Part shown: positions 34,461 through 42,988 of the stretch, piece after piece
Numbering within the stretch: position 1 is the first letter of the stretch
Layout of the letters: every line of letters starts with the position of its first letter
Assembly (NCBI GenBank): GCA_017481875.1
Contig: JAFUOP010000010.1
Coordinates: 1 to 64,000 of the forward strand
Direction of reading: 5' to 3'
DNA: 64,000 nucleotides
DNA from: Bacteroidaceae bacterium
GTDB lineage: Bacteria > Bacteroidota > Bacteroidia > Bacteroidales > Bacteroidaceae
Notes under the pieces: generated by a model
The model's input: the letters and a program-made list of their open reading frames with translations, nothing else
Databases searched by the model: none
Told to the model about the DNA's origin: nothing
Translations under genes and position numbers: made by a program

Positions 34461-35762
34461 ATGAAAAAGAATTGTGTTGATGTAATTACTATGGGCTGTT
34501 CCAAGAATCTTGTAGATTCGGAACAGCTTATGCGCCAATTAAAGGAGTGTGGCTACGAGGTTACTCACGATAGTGAAGAACCCTGTGGCAGCATAGCTGT
34601 TATAAACACTTGTGGCTTTATAGGCGATGCAAAGCAGGAGTCTATAAATATGATTCTTGAATTTTGCGAGCGCAAGGAGCAGGGCGACTTGGAAAAACTA
34701 TATGTGATGGGTTGCCTGTCGGAGCGTTACCTCACTGAACTGCGCGAAGAAATTACACAGGTTGATAAATTCTATGGTAAATTTAATTGGAAGGAGCTTA
34801 TAAGCGACCTTAAAAAAGAGTATAAGCCCGAGATTGCACACGAAAGAGTGCTATCGACTCCATCGCACTATGCTTTTCTTAAAATATCCGAGGGGTGCAA
34901 CCGTCGTTGTGCCTATTGTGCAATTCCTATAATTACAGGAGCGCACGTGTCTCGCCCCATAGAGGAGATACTCGACGAGGTGCGCTACCTTGTGGCACAA
35001 GGGGTGAAGGAGTTCCAGATTATCGCACAGGAACTCACATATTATGGCATAGATATATACAAGAAACAGGCTATAGCAGAGCTTGTGGAGCGCATTTCTG
35101 ATATTGAAGGGGTGGAGTGGATACGCTTGCATTATGCCTACCCGCTGCACTTCCCCGATGAATTATTGAGGGTGATGCGTGAGAGAAAGAACGTGTGCAA
35201 GTATCTTGATATTGCTTTGCAACATGTGAGCACAAAAATCTTAAAGAAGATGCAACGCCACGTTACCAAGGAGGATACATACGCACTCATAGAAAAAATG
35301 CGTCGCGAAGTTCCGGGTATTTGCATAAGAACCACTATGATGGTAGGCTTCCCCGGGGAAACCGACAAGGACTTTGAGGAGCTTATGGACTTTGTAAAGT
35401 GGGCAAAATTCGACCGCTTGGGAGCATTTGCATACAGCGAGGAAGATGGAACTTTTGCTGCTGAAAACTACCGCGACAATGTGTCGAAGAAGAAAAAACA
35501 GGAACGCCTGGACCGTTTAATGGAGGTGCAGCAGAGGATATCTACCCGATTAAACGACGAGAAAGTAGGCAAAGTCTTTAAAACAATCATAGACAGAATT
35601 GAAGGAGATTATTACATTGGCCGCACCGAATATGATTCGCCCGATGTGGATACCGAAGTTCTTATAAATACCCGTGAAGGTGAACTGAAAATAGGTGAAT
35701 TCTACGATGTGTGCATAACCGATGCTACAGAGTTCGACCTTATGGGAAGAGTGAACGAATAA
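34461..35762 (+). CDS. rimO: Ribosomal protein S12 methylthiotransferase RimO
   Basis: 433 residues. N-terminal UPF0004 domain (GCSKNLVDSEQL, NTCGF, MGCLSERY) with three cluster cysteines, then the radical SAM motif CNRRCAYCAIP (CX3CX2C), and a TRAM domain in the last ~65 residues. It adds a methylthio group to an Asp of ribosomal protein S12. The CSKNxVDSE form separates RimO from MiaB. It is 6 bp after ftsY and 12 bp before the HU gene. Confidence 0.95.
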   Translation: MKKNCVDVITMGCSKNLVDSEQLMRQLKECGYEVTHDSEEPCGSIAVINTCGFIGDAKQESINMILEFCERKEQGDLEKLYVMGCLSERYLTELREEITQVDKFYGKFNWKELISDLKKEYKPEIAHERVLSTPSHYAFLKISEGCNRRCAYCAIPIITGAHVSRPIEEILDEVRYLVAQGVKEFQIIAQELTYYGIDIYKKQAIAELVERISDIEGVEWIRLHYAYPLHFPDELLRVMRERKNVCKYLDIALQHVSTKILKKMQRHVTKEDTYALIEKMRREVPGICIRTTMMVGFPGETDKDFEELMDFVKWAKFDRLGAFAYSEEDGTFAAENYRDNVSKKKKQERLDRLMEVQQRISTRLNDEKVGKVFKTIIDRIEGDYYIGRTEYDSPDVDTEVLINTREGELKIGEFYDVCITDATEFDLMGRVNE

Positions 35763-35774
35763 TAAATAACCAAT

Positions 35775-36050
35775 ATGAACAATAAAGAATTTATCAGCAA
35801 GTTGGCCAAGCGTTGTGGCATTTCTCCCGCAGAGGCTGTGGCAGGTGTTGAGTCGTTTGTAACGGTGATAACCGATAGGCTTAAAGATAATGACCAGCTG
35901 AATGTATCGGGCTTCGGTGTGTTCGAAGTGAAGATGCGCAATGAGAGAGTGTCGGTTAATCCCAAAACAGGGCAAAGATTCCTTGTGCCACCAAAAATCG
36001 TACCGGCTTTTCGTTCAAGCAATAAACTGAAAGATAAATTCAACGAATAA
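35775..36050 (+). CDS. HU family DNA-binding protein
   Basis: 91 residues. Classic HU/IHF layout: two N-terminal helices (FISKLAKRCGISPAEAV), the VSGFGVFEVKMR strand, a beta-arm with basic residues (RNERVSVNPKTGQRFLVP), and the closing helix. Binds and bends DNA as a dimer. It lies 11 bp upstream of a second gene that starts with the same fold, suggesting tandem duplication followed by fusion. Confidence 0.92.
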   Translation: MNNKEFISKLAKRCGISPAEAVAGVESFVTVITDRLKDNDQLNVSGFGVFEVKMRNERVSVNPKTGQRFLVPPKIVPAFRSSNKLKDKFNE

Positions 36051-36061
36051 AAAGCAGAGCT

Positions 36062-37102
36062 ATGGACGCAAAATTAAATCATTCCGACCTATCGGCTCTG
36101 TTTGCCAAGCAGGCTGAAATTTCAGGTGCAAAGGCCGAAATATTTACAAAAGCATTCTTTGATATAATACTTGAGGGGCTTGAGAAAGATGGAATTGTGA
36201 AAATCAATGGATTGGGAACATTTAAAGTAACAGATGTTGCCAGCCGTAGTAGTGTAGATGTAAACACCGGTGATAAAATAGAAATTAAAGGACACAAAAA
36301 ACTTACCTTCCTGCCTGCTGATGCACTTAAAGAAAAAGTGAACCAGCCCTTTGCTATGTTTGAGCCTGTAGAAATTGATGAGAATTATGTAGATGAAGAT
36401 GCTGAAAATATTCCTATAGAGGCGGAAGCACAGGAAAATGCAGAAACAGATACAAAGGAGGTTGTTGAAGAGGCCTGTGTTGAAAACAATAATTCACCTG
36501 TTGCGGAAACAGTTGCTGAAAAGCTACCGGAAGATACAGAACAAGAAGAAAATGATAAAACACCTGATGCAATAATTGAGAGTGTAAAAAACAGTTATCC
36601 TCTTACCGAGCCTGTGAATGTTACAGAAGATTCAAAAGCAAAAAAGAATAAATTATTTTACACCTTATTAATATGCATTGCTGTATTGCTTGTGGTCTTT
36701 GGTCTGTTTCTGTTTTCAGAGAATCCCAAAGTGGCAAAGTATAAAAGTGACGTTGCTAAAACTTCTGTTGTTCAACCTGTTAAAGAACAAATAAAGGATT
36801 CTGTAGTGAATGCAGAGCCGGTAGTAAAAGAGGAAGAACCTTATAAATTTACAATGCGCGAGGAACTGGCCTCCAAGAGCGTAGGCTCAATTGGGCGTGG
36901 CGACACATTGTTGTATGTTGCAGATGGCTCATTGGCAACTCATACTGTAGCTGCCGATGAAACATTGGTACGCATTGCACTGAAATATTATGGTGATAAA
37001 AGACTATGGCCTTATATTGTGCAATACAACAAGCTACACGACCCTAACGGTTTGAGTAAGGGTATGGAATTGCTCATACCACGTTTGCTCCCTGCAAAAT
37101 AG
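36062..37102 (+). CDS. Membrane-anchored HU-LysM fusion protein
   Basis: 346 residues. Residues 1-95 are an HU/IHF-like domain (GIVKINGLGTFKV, then the arm SRSSVDVNTGDKIEI). Residues 96-190 are a strongly acidic, probably disordered linker. Residues 199-218 form one membrane helix (YTLLICIAVLLVVFGLFLF), preceded by KAKKNK, as expected for N-inside topology. Residues 293-343 form a LysM-like domain (THTVAADETLVRIALKYYG ... GMELLIP). This arrangement would put a DNA-binding domain inside and a peptidoglycan-binding domain in the periplasm of one protein. The tethering role is an inference. The HU arm is shorter in basic residues than in the preceding HU, so DNA binding is not certain. Confidence 0.82.
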   Translation: MDAKLNHSDLSALFAKQAEISGAKAEIFTKAFFDIILEGLEKDGIVKINGLGTFKVTDVASRSSVDVNTGDKIEIKGHKKLTFLPADALKEKVNQPFAMFEPVEIDENYVDEDAENIPIEAEAQENAETDTKEVVEEACVENNNSPVAETVAEKLPEDTEQEENDKTPDAIIESVKNSYPLTEPVNVTEDSKAKKNKLFYTLLICIAVLLVVFGLFLFSENPKVAKYKSDVAKTSVVQPVKEQIKDSVVNAEPVVKEEEPYKFTMREELASKSVGSIGRGDTLLYVADGSLATHTVAADETLVRIALKYYGDKRLWPYIVQYNKLHDPNGLSKGMELLIPRLLPAK

Positions 37103-37185
37103 CTTTATAGCGTTAAAGTTTCTTTAATGTAACAGAGCTTAAGTCTCTTTTAATAATATTAACATTAAAGATTAACTTAATGCTG

Positions 37186-37193
37186 TAATTTTG
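37186..37193 (+). promoter_or_regulatory. -7 element (TAATTTTG) for the moxR-bat operon
   Basis: An exact TAnnTTTG box 35 bp before the moxR ATG; no TTG at -33. Confidence 0.5.
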
Positions 37194-37228
37194 GAAAAGA
37201 AATAAATAATAAAAACAATAATAGAACT

Positions 37229-38224
37229 ATGAATGGTGCAATAGACATCAGAGAACTGAATGAAATGATTGAAAAGCAGAGTGGTTTTGTTACCAATCTG
37301 CTCACTGGCATGGACCAGGTGATTGTTGGGCAAAAACATCTTGTAGAGTCGTTGCTTATAGGTCTTTTGGCCGATGGGCACGTGTTGCTTGAGGGCTTGC
37401 CCGGTCTTGCAAAGACATTGGCAATTAAAACTTTGTCGGAACTTATTGATGCAGATTTTAGTCGCATACAGTTTACTCCGGACCTTCTCCCTGCCGATGT
37501 TATAGGTACAATGGTTTATAGCCAGAAAGACGAGGATTTCAAAGCAAAGAAAGGCCCTGTTTTTGCAAACTTTGTACTTGCCGATGAGATTAACCGTGCT
37601 CCTGCCAAAGTACAGAGTGCTTTGCTCGAGGCGATGCAGGAGAGACAGGTTACTATAGGTAAAGAGACTTTCAAGTTGCCTTCTCCTTTCCTTGTGCTTG
37701 CTACACAGAACCCTATTGAGCAAGAGGGTACATACCCATTGCCCGAGGCTCAGGTGGATCGTTTTATGCTAAAGGTGGTTATCGGTTATCCCGAACTTGC
37801 CGAGGAGAAGAAAATTATAAGACAAAATATCACAGGTGAGAGAATTGCTGTGAAGCCTCTCTTGAAACCGGAAGAGATTATAGAGGCGCGTAAAGTTGTT
37901 CGTCAGGTGTATCTTGATGAAAAAATTGAGCAATATATTGCAGATATTGTTTTTGCAACACGTTACCCCGACAAGTACGGTATGAAGGATTTGAAAGAGA
38001 TGATCTCTTTTGGTGGCTCCCCACGCGCATCTATAAACCTTGCTCTTGCCGCACGTGCTTACGCCTTTATAAAACGTCGTGGATATGTAATCCCCGAGGA
38101 CGTACGTGCTGTGGCTCACGATGTTTTGCGTCATCGTATAGGGCTGAGCTATGAAGCAGAAGCCGGCAATGTGTCTGCCGATGAGATTGTGAGCCGTATA
38201 TTGAACAGCGTTGAGGTACCCTAA
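37229..38224 (+). CDS. MoxR family AAA+ ATPase
   Basis: 331 residues. Walker A GLPGLAKT, Walker B VLADEINRAP, sensor 1 LATQNPIEQEGTYPLPEAQ, which is the MoxR signature, and a C-terminal lid. MoxR ATPases are chaperones that work with VWA-domain proteins. The next genes (DUF58, BatA, BatB) encode exactly such partners, all within one operon with 9-bp spacing to the next gene. Confidence 0.94.
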   Translation: MNGAIDIRELNEMIEKQSGFVTNLLTGMDQVIVGQKHLVESLLIGLLADGHVLLEGLPGLAKTLAIKTLSELIDADFSRIQFTPDLLPADVIGTMVYSQKDEDFKAKKGPVFANFVLADEINRAPAKVQSALLEAMQERQVTIGKETFKLPSPFLVLATQNPIEQEGTYPLPEAQVDRFMLKVVIGYPELAEEKKIIRQNITGERIAVKPLLKPEEIIEARKVVRQVYLDEKIEQYIADIVFATRYPDKYGMKDLKEMISFGGSPRASINLALAARAYAFIKRRGYVIPEDVRAVAHDVLRHRIGLSYEAEAGNVSADEIVSRILNSVEVP

Positions 38225-38233
38225 TAAAAGACT

Positions 38234-39103
38234 ATGGAGACAAGTGAACTTATAAAAAAGGTTCGCAAGATAGAGATTAAGACACGTGGCCTGTCTCACA
38301 ATATCTTTGCCGGGCAATACCACTCTGCTTTCAAGGGGCGTGGTATGTCATTCAGTGAAGTGCGTGAGTACCAGTATGGCGATGATGTGCGTGATATCGA
38401 CTGGAACGTTACAGCTCGTTTTAACAAACCTTTCGTAAAGGTTTTTGAGGAGGAACGTGAACTTACGGTAATGCTTCTTGTCGATGTATCGCAAAGCCTC
38501 GATTTTGGTACCATTAAACAGACAAAACGTGATATGGTTACTGAGATTGCTGCGACTATTGCTTTTGCTGCCATACAGAACAACGACAAAATAGGCGTTA
38601 TTTTCTTTTCGGACGTAGTTGAGAAATTTATTCCTCCACAGAAGGGAAGAAAACATATTCTGTATATAATAAGGGAACTTATAAACTTTGAGCCGGCAAG
38701 CAATAAAACAGATATTAAGGTACCTTTGCAGTTCCTCACTAATGCTATAAAAAAGAGGTGCACAGCTTTTATGCTTAGCGATTTTATTGCCGGGTGCGAC
38801 TATAAGAACGCGCTTACAATAGCCAATCGCAAGCACGATGTTGTGGCTATAAGAGTATATGACCGCCGTTTGATGGAGTTGCCAAGAGTGGGGCTCATGA
38901 AAATAAAAGATGCCGAAAGCGGGCACGAGATGTACATTGATACCTCGTCGAGCAAAGTGCAGAAGGCACAAAGAGAGTGGTGGCAGGAGCAAACAGCCAC
39001 TATAGAAGAAATTTTCAAAAAGAGCCGTGTCGATTCTGTATCGGTGCGCACCGACCAAGATTATGTAAAAGCTCTTATGTCGCTTTTTGCAATGCGTGCA
39101 TAA
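38234..39103 (+). CDS. DUF58 (VWA-like) protein of the bat operon
   Basis: 289 residues, soluble. REYQYGDDVRDIDWNVTAR is the DUF58 signature; a MIDAS-type DVSQS follows in the VWA-like part. Usually the direct partner of MoxR. Role in the bat system is undefined. Confidence 0.9.
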   Translation: METSELIKKVRKIEIKTRGLSHNIFAGQYHSAFKGRGMSFSEVREYQYGDDVRDIDWNVTARFNKPFVKVFEEERELTVMLLVDVSQSLDFGTIKQTKRDMVTEIAATIAFAAIQNNDKIGVIFFSDVVEKFIPPQKGRKHILYIIRELINFEPASNKTDIKVPLQFLTNAIKKRCTAFMLSDFIAGCDYKNALTIANRKHDVVAIRVYDRRLMELPRVGLMKIKDAESGHEMYIDTSSSKVQKAQREWWQEQTATIEEIFKKSRVDSVSVRTDQDYVKALMSLFAMRA

Positions 39104-39123
39104 TGCTTAAATGATTTTTGAGA

Positions 39124-40200
39124 ATGAAGAAGATATTTTTTATATCACTGCTGATTACCTTTTTTACCGGTGTTGCTGTTGCACAAAACAGCGTGTCGGT
39201 GAATGCAGAGATTGATTCTTGCCAACGTCTTATTGGAGAGCAGGCAAGGATTAAGCTTAAAGTAGGTGTAGATGCCAAGAAAAGAATATTACTACCACAT
39301 TTTGATAAAGAGATTGTAGAAGGTGTGGAGATTGTGGAAAAGATCCCCAATGATACTCAACTGCTAAACGATGGTAAACGTTTGCTTATAACCGAGGAGT
39401 ATGTTGTAACCTCGTTCGATAGTGCTCTTTATGTGATTCCGGCATTCGAGGTGTTGGTCGATGGCGAGCCTTTTTATTCCGAAGAGCTTGCCCTTGCCGT
39501 CTATATGATGCCGGTGGACACCACAAACCTCGACCAGTTTTTCCCGCCCAAAGATATATTGGCAGTGGAACTCACTTGGGACGATTATAAAAGCTCTGTC
39601 GTTTATTTCATTCTATTCATTTTATTGGCAGCACTGCTTGCTTGGGTAACTGTAAGATATATAAATAATAAGCCCATCATACGTATAGTAAAGCTTAAGC
39701 CAAAGTTGCCTGCACACGTTGTAGCGCTAAATGAAATGGAGCGTATAAAAGACGATGACAGCTGGCGCACAGCAAGCAGCAGCAAGGGTTATTACACTGC
39801 ACTCACCAATGCTCTGCGTGAGTATATGAATGAGCGTTTTGCTTTCAATGCAACAGAGATGACTACAGCGGAGATTGTTGATGAATTGTTGAAGATTAAG
39901 GACAAGGAGAGCTTGCAAGAACTTAAGGAGATTCTTGAGACTGCAGACCTTGTAAAATTTGCAAAATTCAACCCTCCAATGAATGAAAACGACCGCAACC
40001 TGCTGAATGCGATTGAATTTGTCAATGATACAAAACTTGCCGACAGTGAAGTTAAAGAACAACCTACGGAAAAAAGAGTAGTGAACGAGCGTTCGGTACG
40101 CGAAAAGAGAGCTCTTCTTGTTTCAGTAGTATTGCTGTCGTTATTAACTGCCGGAGCATTGGCTATGTTTATTTGTGAGTTATATTATTTGTTTGGCTAA
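39124..40200 (+). CDS. BatD/DUF4381-like membrane protein of the bat operon
   Basis: 358 residues from the ATG at 39124 (a TTG at 39118 is weaker). A signal peptide ending VAVAQ, then a BatD-like beta domain (about 20-140), a first membrane helix near 160-180, a cytoplasmic helical region resembling DUF4381 (SKGYYTALTNALREYMNERF), and a last helix at the C-terminus. It is the usual hypothetical gene between DUF58 and batA in Bacteroidetes. Confidence 0.75.
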   Translation: MKKIFFISLLITFFTGVAVAQNSVSVNAEIDSCQRLIGEQARIKLKVGVDAKKRILLPHFDKEIVEGVEIVEKIPNDTQLLNDGKRLLITEEYVVTSFDSALYVIPAFEVLVDGEPFYSEELALAVYMMPVDTTNLDQFFPPKDILAVELTWDDYKSSVVYFILFILLAALLAWVTVRYINNKPIIRIVKLKPKLPAHVVALNEMERIKDDDSWRTASSSKGYYTALTNALREYMNERFAFNATEMTTAEIVDELLKIKDKESLQELKEILETADLVKFAKFNPPMNENDRNLLNAIEFVNDTKLADSEVKEQPTEKRVVNERSVREKRALLVSVVLLSLLTAGALAMFICELYYLFG

Positions 40201-40210
40201 TTGTTTGAGT

Positions 40211-41197
40211 ATGTTTTTTTCTAAAATAGGATATCTGCTTCTTTTTATACCACTTACGGCATATATAATATGGTACATATTAAAAGGCCGTAAATTGGAA
40301 CCTTCAATGAAGGTTTCTACCGTGGTGCCTTTTATTAAGAACGTAAAGAGCTACAAAAACTATATCATAGACCTGCCTTTTATACTTAGGGTTGTAACAT
40401 TGTCTATGGTGATATTAGTATTGGCACGCCCGCAAAGTACAAATAGATGGGAGAATACCGAGGTTGAAGGTATCGACATTATGCTGGCAATGGACGTTTC
40501 TACCAGCATGCTTGCAATGGATTTAACTCCCAATCGCTTAGAGGCTGCAAAGCAGGTAGCCGCGGACTTTGTGAACAGCCGCCCAAATGATAATATAGGA
40601 CTTACAATCTTTGCAGGTGAGAGCTTTACGCAATGCCCATTGACAATAGACCACGCAGTGATGCTTAATATGCTCAATTCTGTAAAATGCGACATTGCAG
40701 CACAAGGAATAATTGAAGACGGAACAGCTATAGGTATGGGTATTGCAAATGCAGTGAGCCGTCTCAAGGAGAGTAAAGCAAAATCAAAGGTTATAATATT
40801 GCTCACAGACGGTTCTAACAACCGTGGGGAGATTTCACCGGAAGCCGCTGCAGAAATTGCAGAAAAGTTTGGTATTAGAATCTATACGATTGGAGTAGGA
40901 ACCAACGGTACCGCTCCCTATCCCTACGCTGGCAGAGTGGTGAATGTTCCCGTGGAAATTGATGAAACAACGCTTAATAAAATTGCAACAATAACCGACG
41001 GTAATTACTATCGCGCAACAAGCAACTCCAAGCTTAAAGAGGTTTATGAGAAAATAGACAAACTTGAGCGTACAAAGTTGAATGTAAAGGAGTTTAGTAC
41101 GCGCGAAGAAGAGTTCCAAATATTTGCGTTGGTGGCATTCGTGGCACTATTGCTGGAACTTCTGTTACGCAATACAATATTGAAGAAAATACCCTAA
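40211..41197 (+). CDS. batA: BatA, VWA-domain membrane protein
   Basis: 328 residues from the ATG at 40211. Two N-terminal membrane helices, a VWA domain with MIDAS DVSTS (95-99) and a later LLTDGSNN, and a C-terminal helix. Metal-dependent protein-interaction domain facing the periplasm or cytoplasm; linked to aerotolerance in Bacteroides. The longer in-frame start overlaps the previous gene and is not needed. Confidence 0.93.
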   Translation: MFFSKIGYLLLFIPLTAYIIWYILKGRKLEPSMKVSTVVPFIKNVKSYKNYIIDLPFILRVVTLSMVILVLARPQSTNRWENTEVEGIDIMLAMDVSTSMLAMDLTPNRLEAAKQVAADFVNSRPNDNIGLTIFAGESFTQCPLTIDHAVMLNMLNSVKCDIAAQGIIEDGTAIGMGIANAVSRLKESKAKSKVIILLTDGSNNRGEISPEAAAEIAEKFGIRIYTIGVGTNGTAPYPYAGRVVNVPVEIDETTLNKIATITDGNYYRATSNSKLKEVYEKIDKLERTKLNVKEFSTREEEFQIFALVAFVALLLELLLRNTILKKIP

Positions 41198-41209
41198 ACG
41201 TATTTGAAG

Positions 41210-42229
41210 ATGAAATTTGCAACTCCGGAATATCTATATTTGTTAATATTGCTACCCGCATTATTGGCCCTGTATTTATACTCGAATTACAGAAGAAACA
41301 AGAATTTGAGACTTTATGGCGATGTTCAATTGCTTAAAAGTCTTATGCCCGATGTGTCGTCATACCGCCCGGGAATTAAATTTTGGCTATCGTTAGCGGC
41401 ATTGGCACTTATAATAGTAGCATTGGCACGTCCACAATTCGGCTCAAAGAAAGAAACTGTTACGCGACAAGGAATAGAGGTCGTAATAGCACTTGATATA
41501 TCGAACTCAATGATGGCAGAAGATATCGCGCCCAATCGTTTGGAGAAGGCAAAAAAGATAATTTCTCGTCTTATTGATAAATTCGAGAACGATAAAGTGG
41601 GGCTCATTGTTTTTGCCGGTGATGCGTTTGTGCAACTCCCCATAACCAATGACTTCATATCAGCTAAAATGTTTTTGGAGACGATATCCCCTTCACTGAT
41701 TTCACGACAGGGAACAGACATAGGTGGTGCAATTAACCTTGCAATGAAAAGTTTCACACCCACCGAAGGAGTGGGAAAAGCCATTATTATGATAACTGAT
41801 GGCGAGAACCACGAAGGTGGTGCTGAAGAGGCAGCCAAAGCGGCCGTTGAGAAAGGTATGAATGTATATGTTCTCGGTATCGGCTCTCTCGAAGGTGCTC
41901 CTATTCCTGCAGGTGGCGGCAATGACTATCGACGCGACAAAGAGGGTAATGTGGTTGTTACAAAGCTTAACGAGGAGATGGCGCAAACTGTGGCGCAAGC
42001 AGGTAATGGTGCATATATAAGAGTAGATAATACTAATAATGCACAGAAATTGCTTGAGAAGGAGATAAACAAACTTGCAAAAGCCGATGTAACAACGGAG
42101 GTATATACAGAATATAATGAACAATTTGAGTTTGTGGCCTGGTTGGCATTCGTGTTACTTGTGATGGAGACTCTTATACTTACAGGAAAGAGCCGCTTGA
42201 CAAAAGGATTTAAGTTGTTTGACAAATAA
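41210..42229 (+). CDS. batB: BatB, VWA-domain membrane protein
   Basis: 339 residues from the ATG at 41210 (a TTG at 41204 would add two). Same layout as BatA: YLYLLILLPALLALYLY helix, second helix with LARPQFGSK, VWA MIDAS DISNS (96-100), MITDGENHEGG, and a C-terminal helix. Clear paralogue of batA, 12 bp away. Confidence 0.93.
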   Translation: MKFATPEYLYLLILLPALLALYLYSNYRRNKNLRLYGDVQLLKSLMPDVSSYRPGIKFWLSLAALALIIVALARPQFGSKKETVTRQGIEVVIALDISNSMMAEDIAPNRLEKAKKIISRLIDKFENDKVGLIVFAGDAFVQLPITNDFISAKMFLETISPSLISRQGTDIGGAINLAMKSFTPTEGVGKAIIMITDGENHEGGAEEAAKAAVEKGMNVYVLGIGSLEGAPIPAGGGNDYRRDKEGNVVVTKLNEEMAQTVAQAGNGAYIRVDNTNNAQKLLEKEINKLAKADVTTEVYTEYNEQFEFVAWLAFVLLVMETLILTGKSRLTKGFKLFDK

Positions 42230-42238
42230 GTTATAAAT

Positions 42239-42934
42239 ATGTATAATATAAAATATATATTGCTTGTGTTTGTGGCTTTGCTCTTTACTACAGCGTCGGC
42301 ACAAAAAACTTATCGCGAATATATGAGGAGCGGCAATAAGTTGTATGCCGATAGTTTGTATGACAAAGCAGAGGTGGAGTATCGTAAGGCTTTAGAGATA
42401 GACCCGAATGGCAGTGAGGCTCTATACAACTTGGGCAATGCACTCCTATTCCAAGAGAAAGCCCAAGAGGCCATGGACCAATATATGATGGCCGAAAAGC
42501 GAGCTACAGAGAAGAAAAACCTTGCACAAATACATCATAATATGGGCGTAATTAGCCAAGCGTCGAAAGATTATGCACGTGCTGTGGAGTTTTACAAACA
42601 GGCCTTGCGCGAGAATTCAACTGACCACGAAACACGCTATAATCTTGCTGTTGCAATGAAGCAACTGCAAAATCAGCAGCAACAGCAACAGGAACAGCAG
42701 CAGAACGAGAATAAAGAGCAGGAAGAACAACAGCAACAGGAACAGCAAGAGCAACAGCAGCAACAGGAACAACAAGAGCAACAGCAGCAACAGGCAGATG
42801 AAAATGAAAACGAAATGTCTAAAGAAAATGCAGAGCAATTGTTGGAGTCGGCAATGCAAGATGAAAAAGAGGTTCAAGAGAAGGTGAAGAAAATGATGCA
42901 AGTGCGTGGCAAGCAACTCGATAAAGATTGGTAA
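42239..42934 (+). CDS. batC: BatC, TPR protein with Gln-rich region
   Basis: 231 residues. Signal peptide ending ASAQ; TPR repeats (about 25-140: YDKAEVEYRKALEIDPNGSEALYNLGNALL, cut here only for illustration of two helices); then a Gln/Glu-rich segment (about 142-188); then a short helical end with KKMMQVRGKQLDKDW. TPRs mediate protein contacts in the Bat complex. The Gln-rich tract is a DNA-level CAG/CAA repeat and may vary in length between strains. Confidence 0.9.
   Translation: MYNIKYILLVFVALLFTTASAQKTYREYMRSGNKLYADSLYDKAEVEYRKALEIDPNGSEALYNLGNALLFQEKAQEAMDQYMMAEKRATEKKNLAQIHHNMGVISQASKDYARAVEFYKQALRENSTDHETRYNLAVAMKQLQNQQQQQQEQQQNENKEQEEQQQQEQQEQQQQQEQQEQQQQQADENENEMSKENAEQLLESAMQDEKEVQEKVKKMMQVRGKQLDKDW
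42661..42800 (+). repeat. CAG/CAA-rich tandem repeat inside batC
   Basis: Imperfect codon-level repeats of CAG, CAA and GAG/GAA, with a longer unit CAACAGGAACAGCAAGAG-like recurring at about 30-bp pitch. Encodes Gln runs separated by Glu. The reading frame is kept. Confidence 0.75.
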
Positions 42935-42988
42935 ATTTGTATGCTGCAAAGATGCACAAGTGTAAATATTGAAGAAAAAGAGATATAA

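Noticed and set aside
37147..37180. A second Pho-box-like run of TTAAyA motifs before moxR
   Set aside because: Spacing is irregular (about 9 and 13 bp), and the region is simply AT-rich.
42661..42800. Possible CRISPR array
   Set aside because: Repeat units are short, in frame and without unique spacers; it is coding low-complexity sequence.
42617..42949. Leu-rich frame antisense to the batC repeat, resembling a membrane protein
   Set aside because: It is only the CTG/TTG complement of the CAG/CAA tract.
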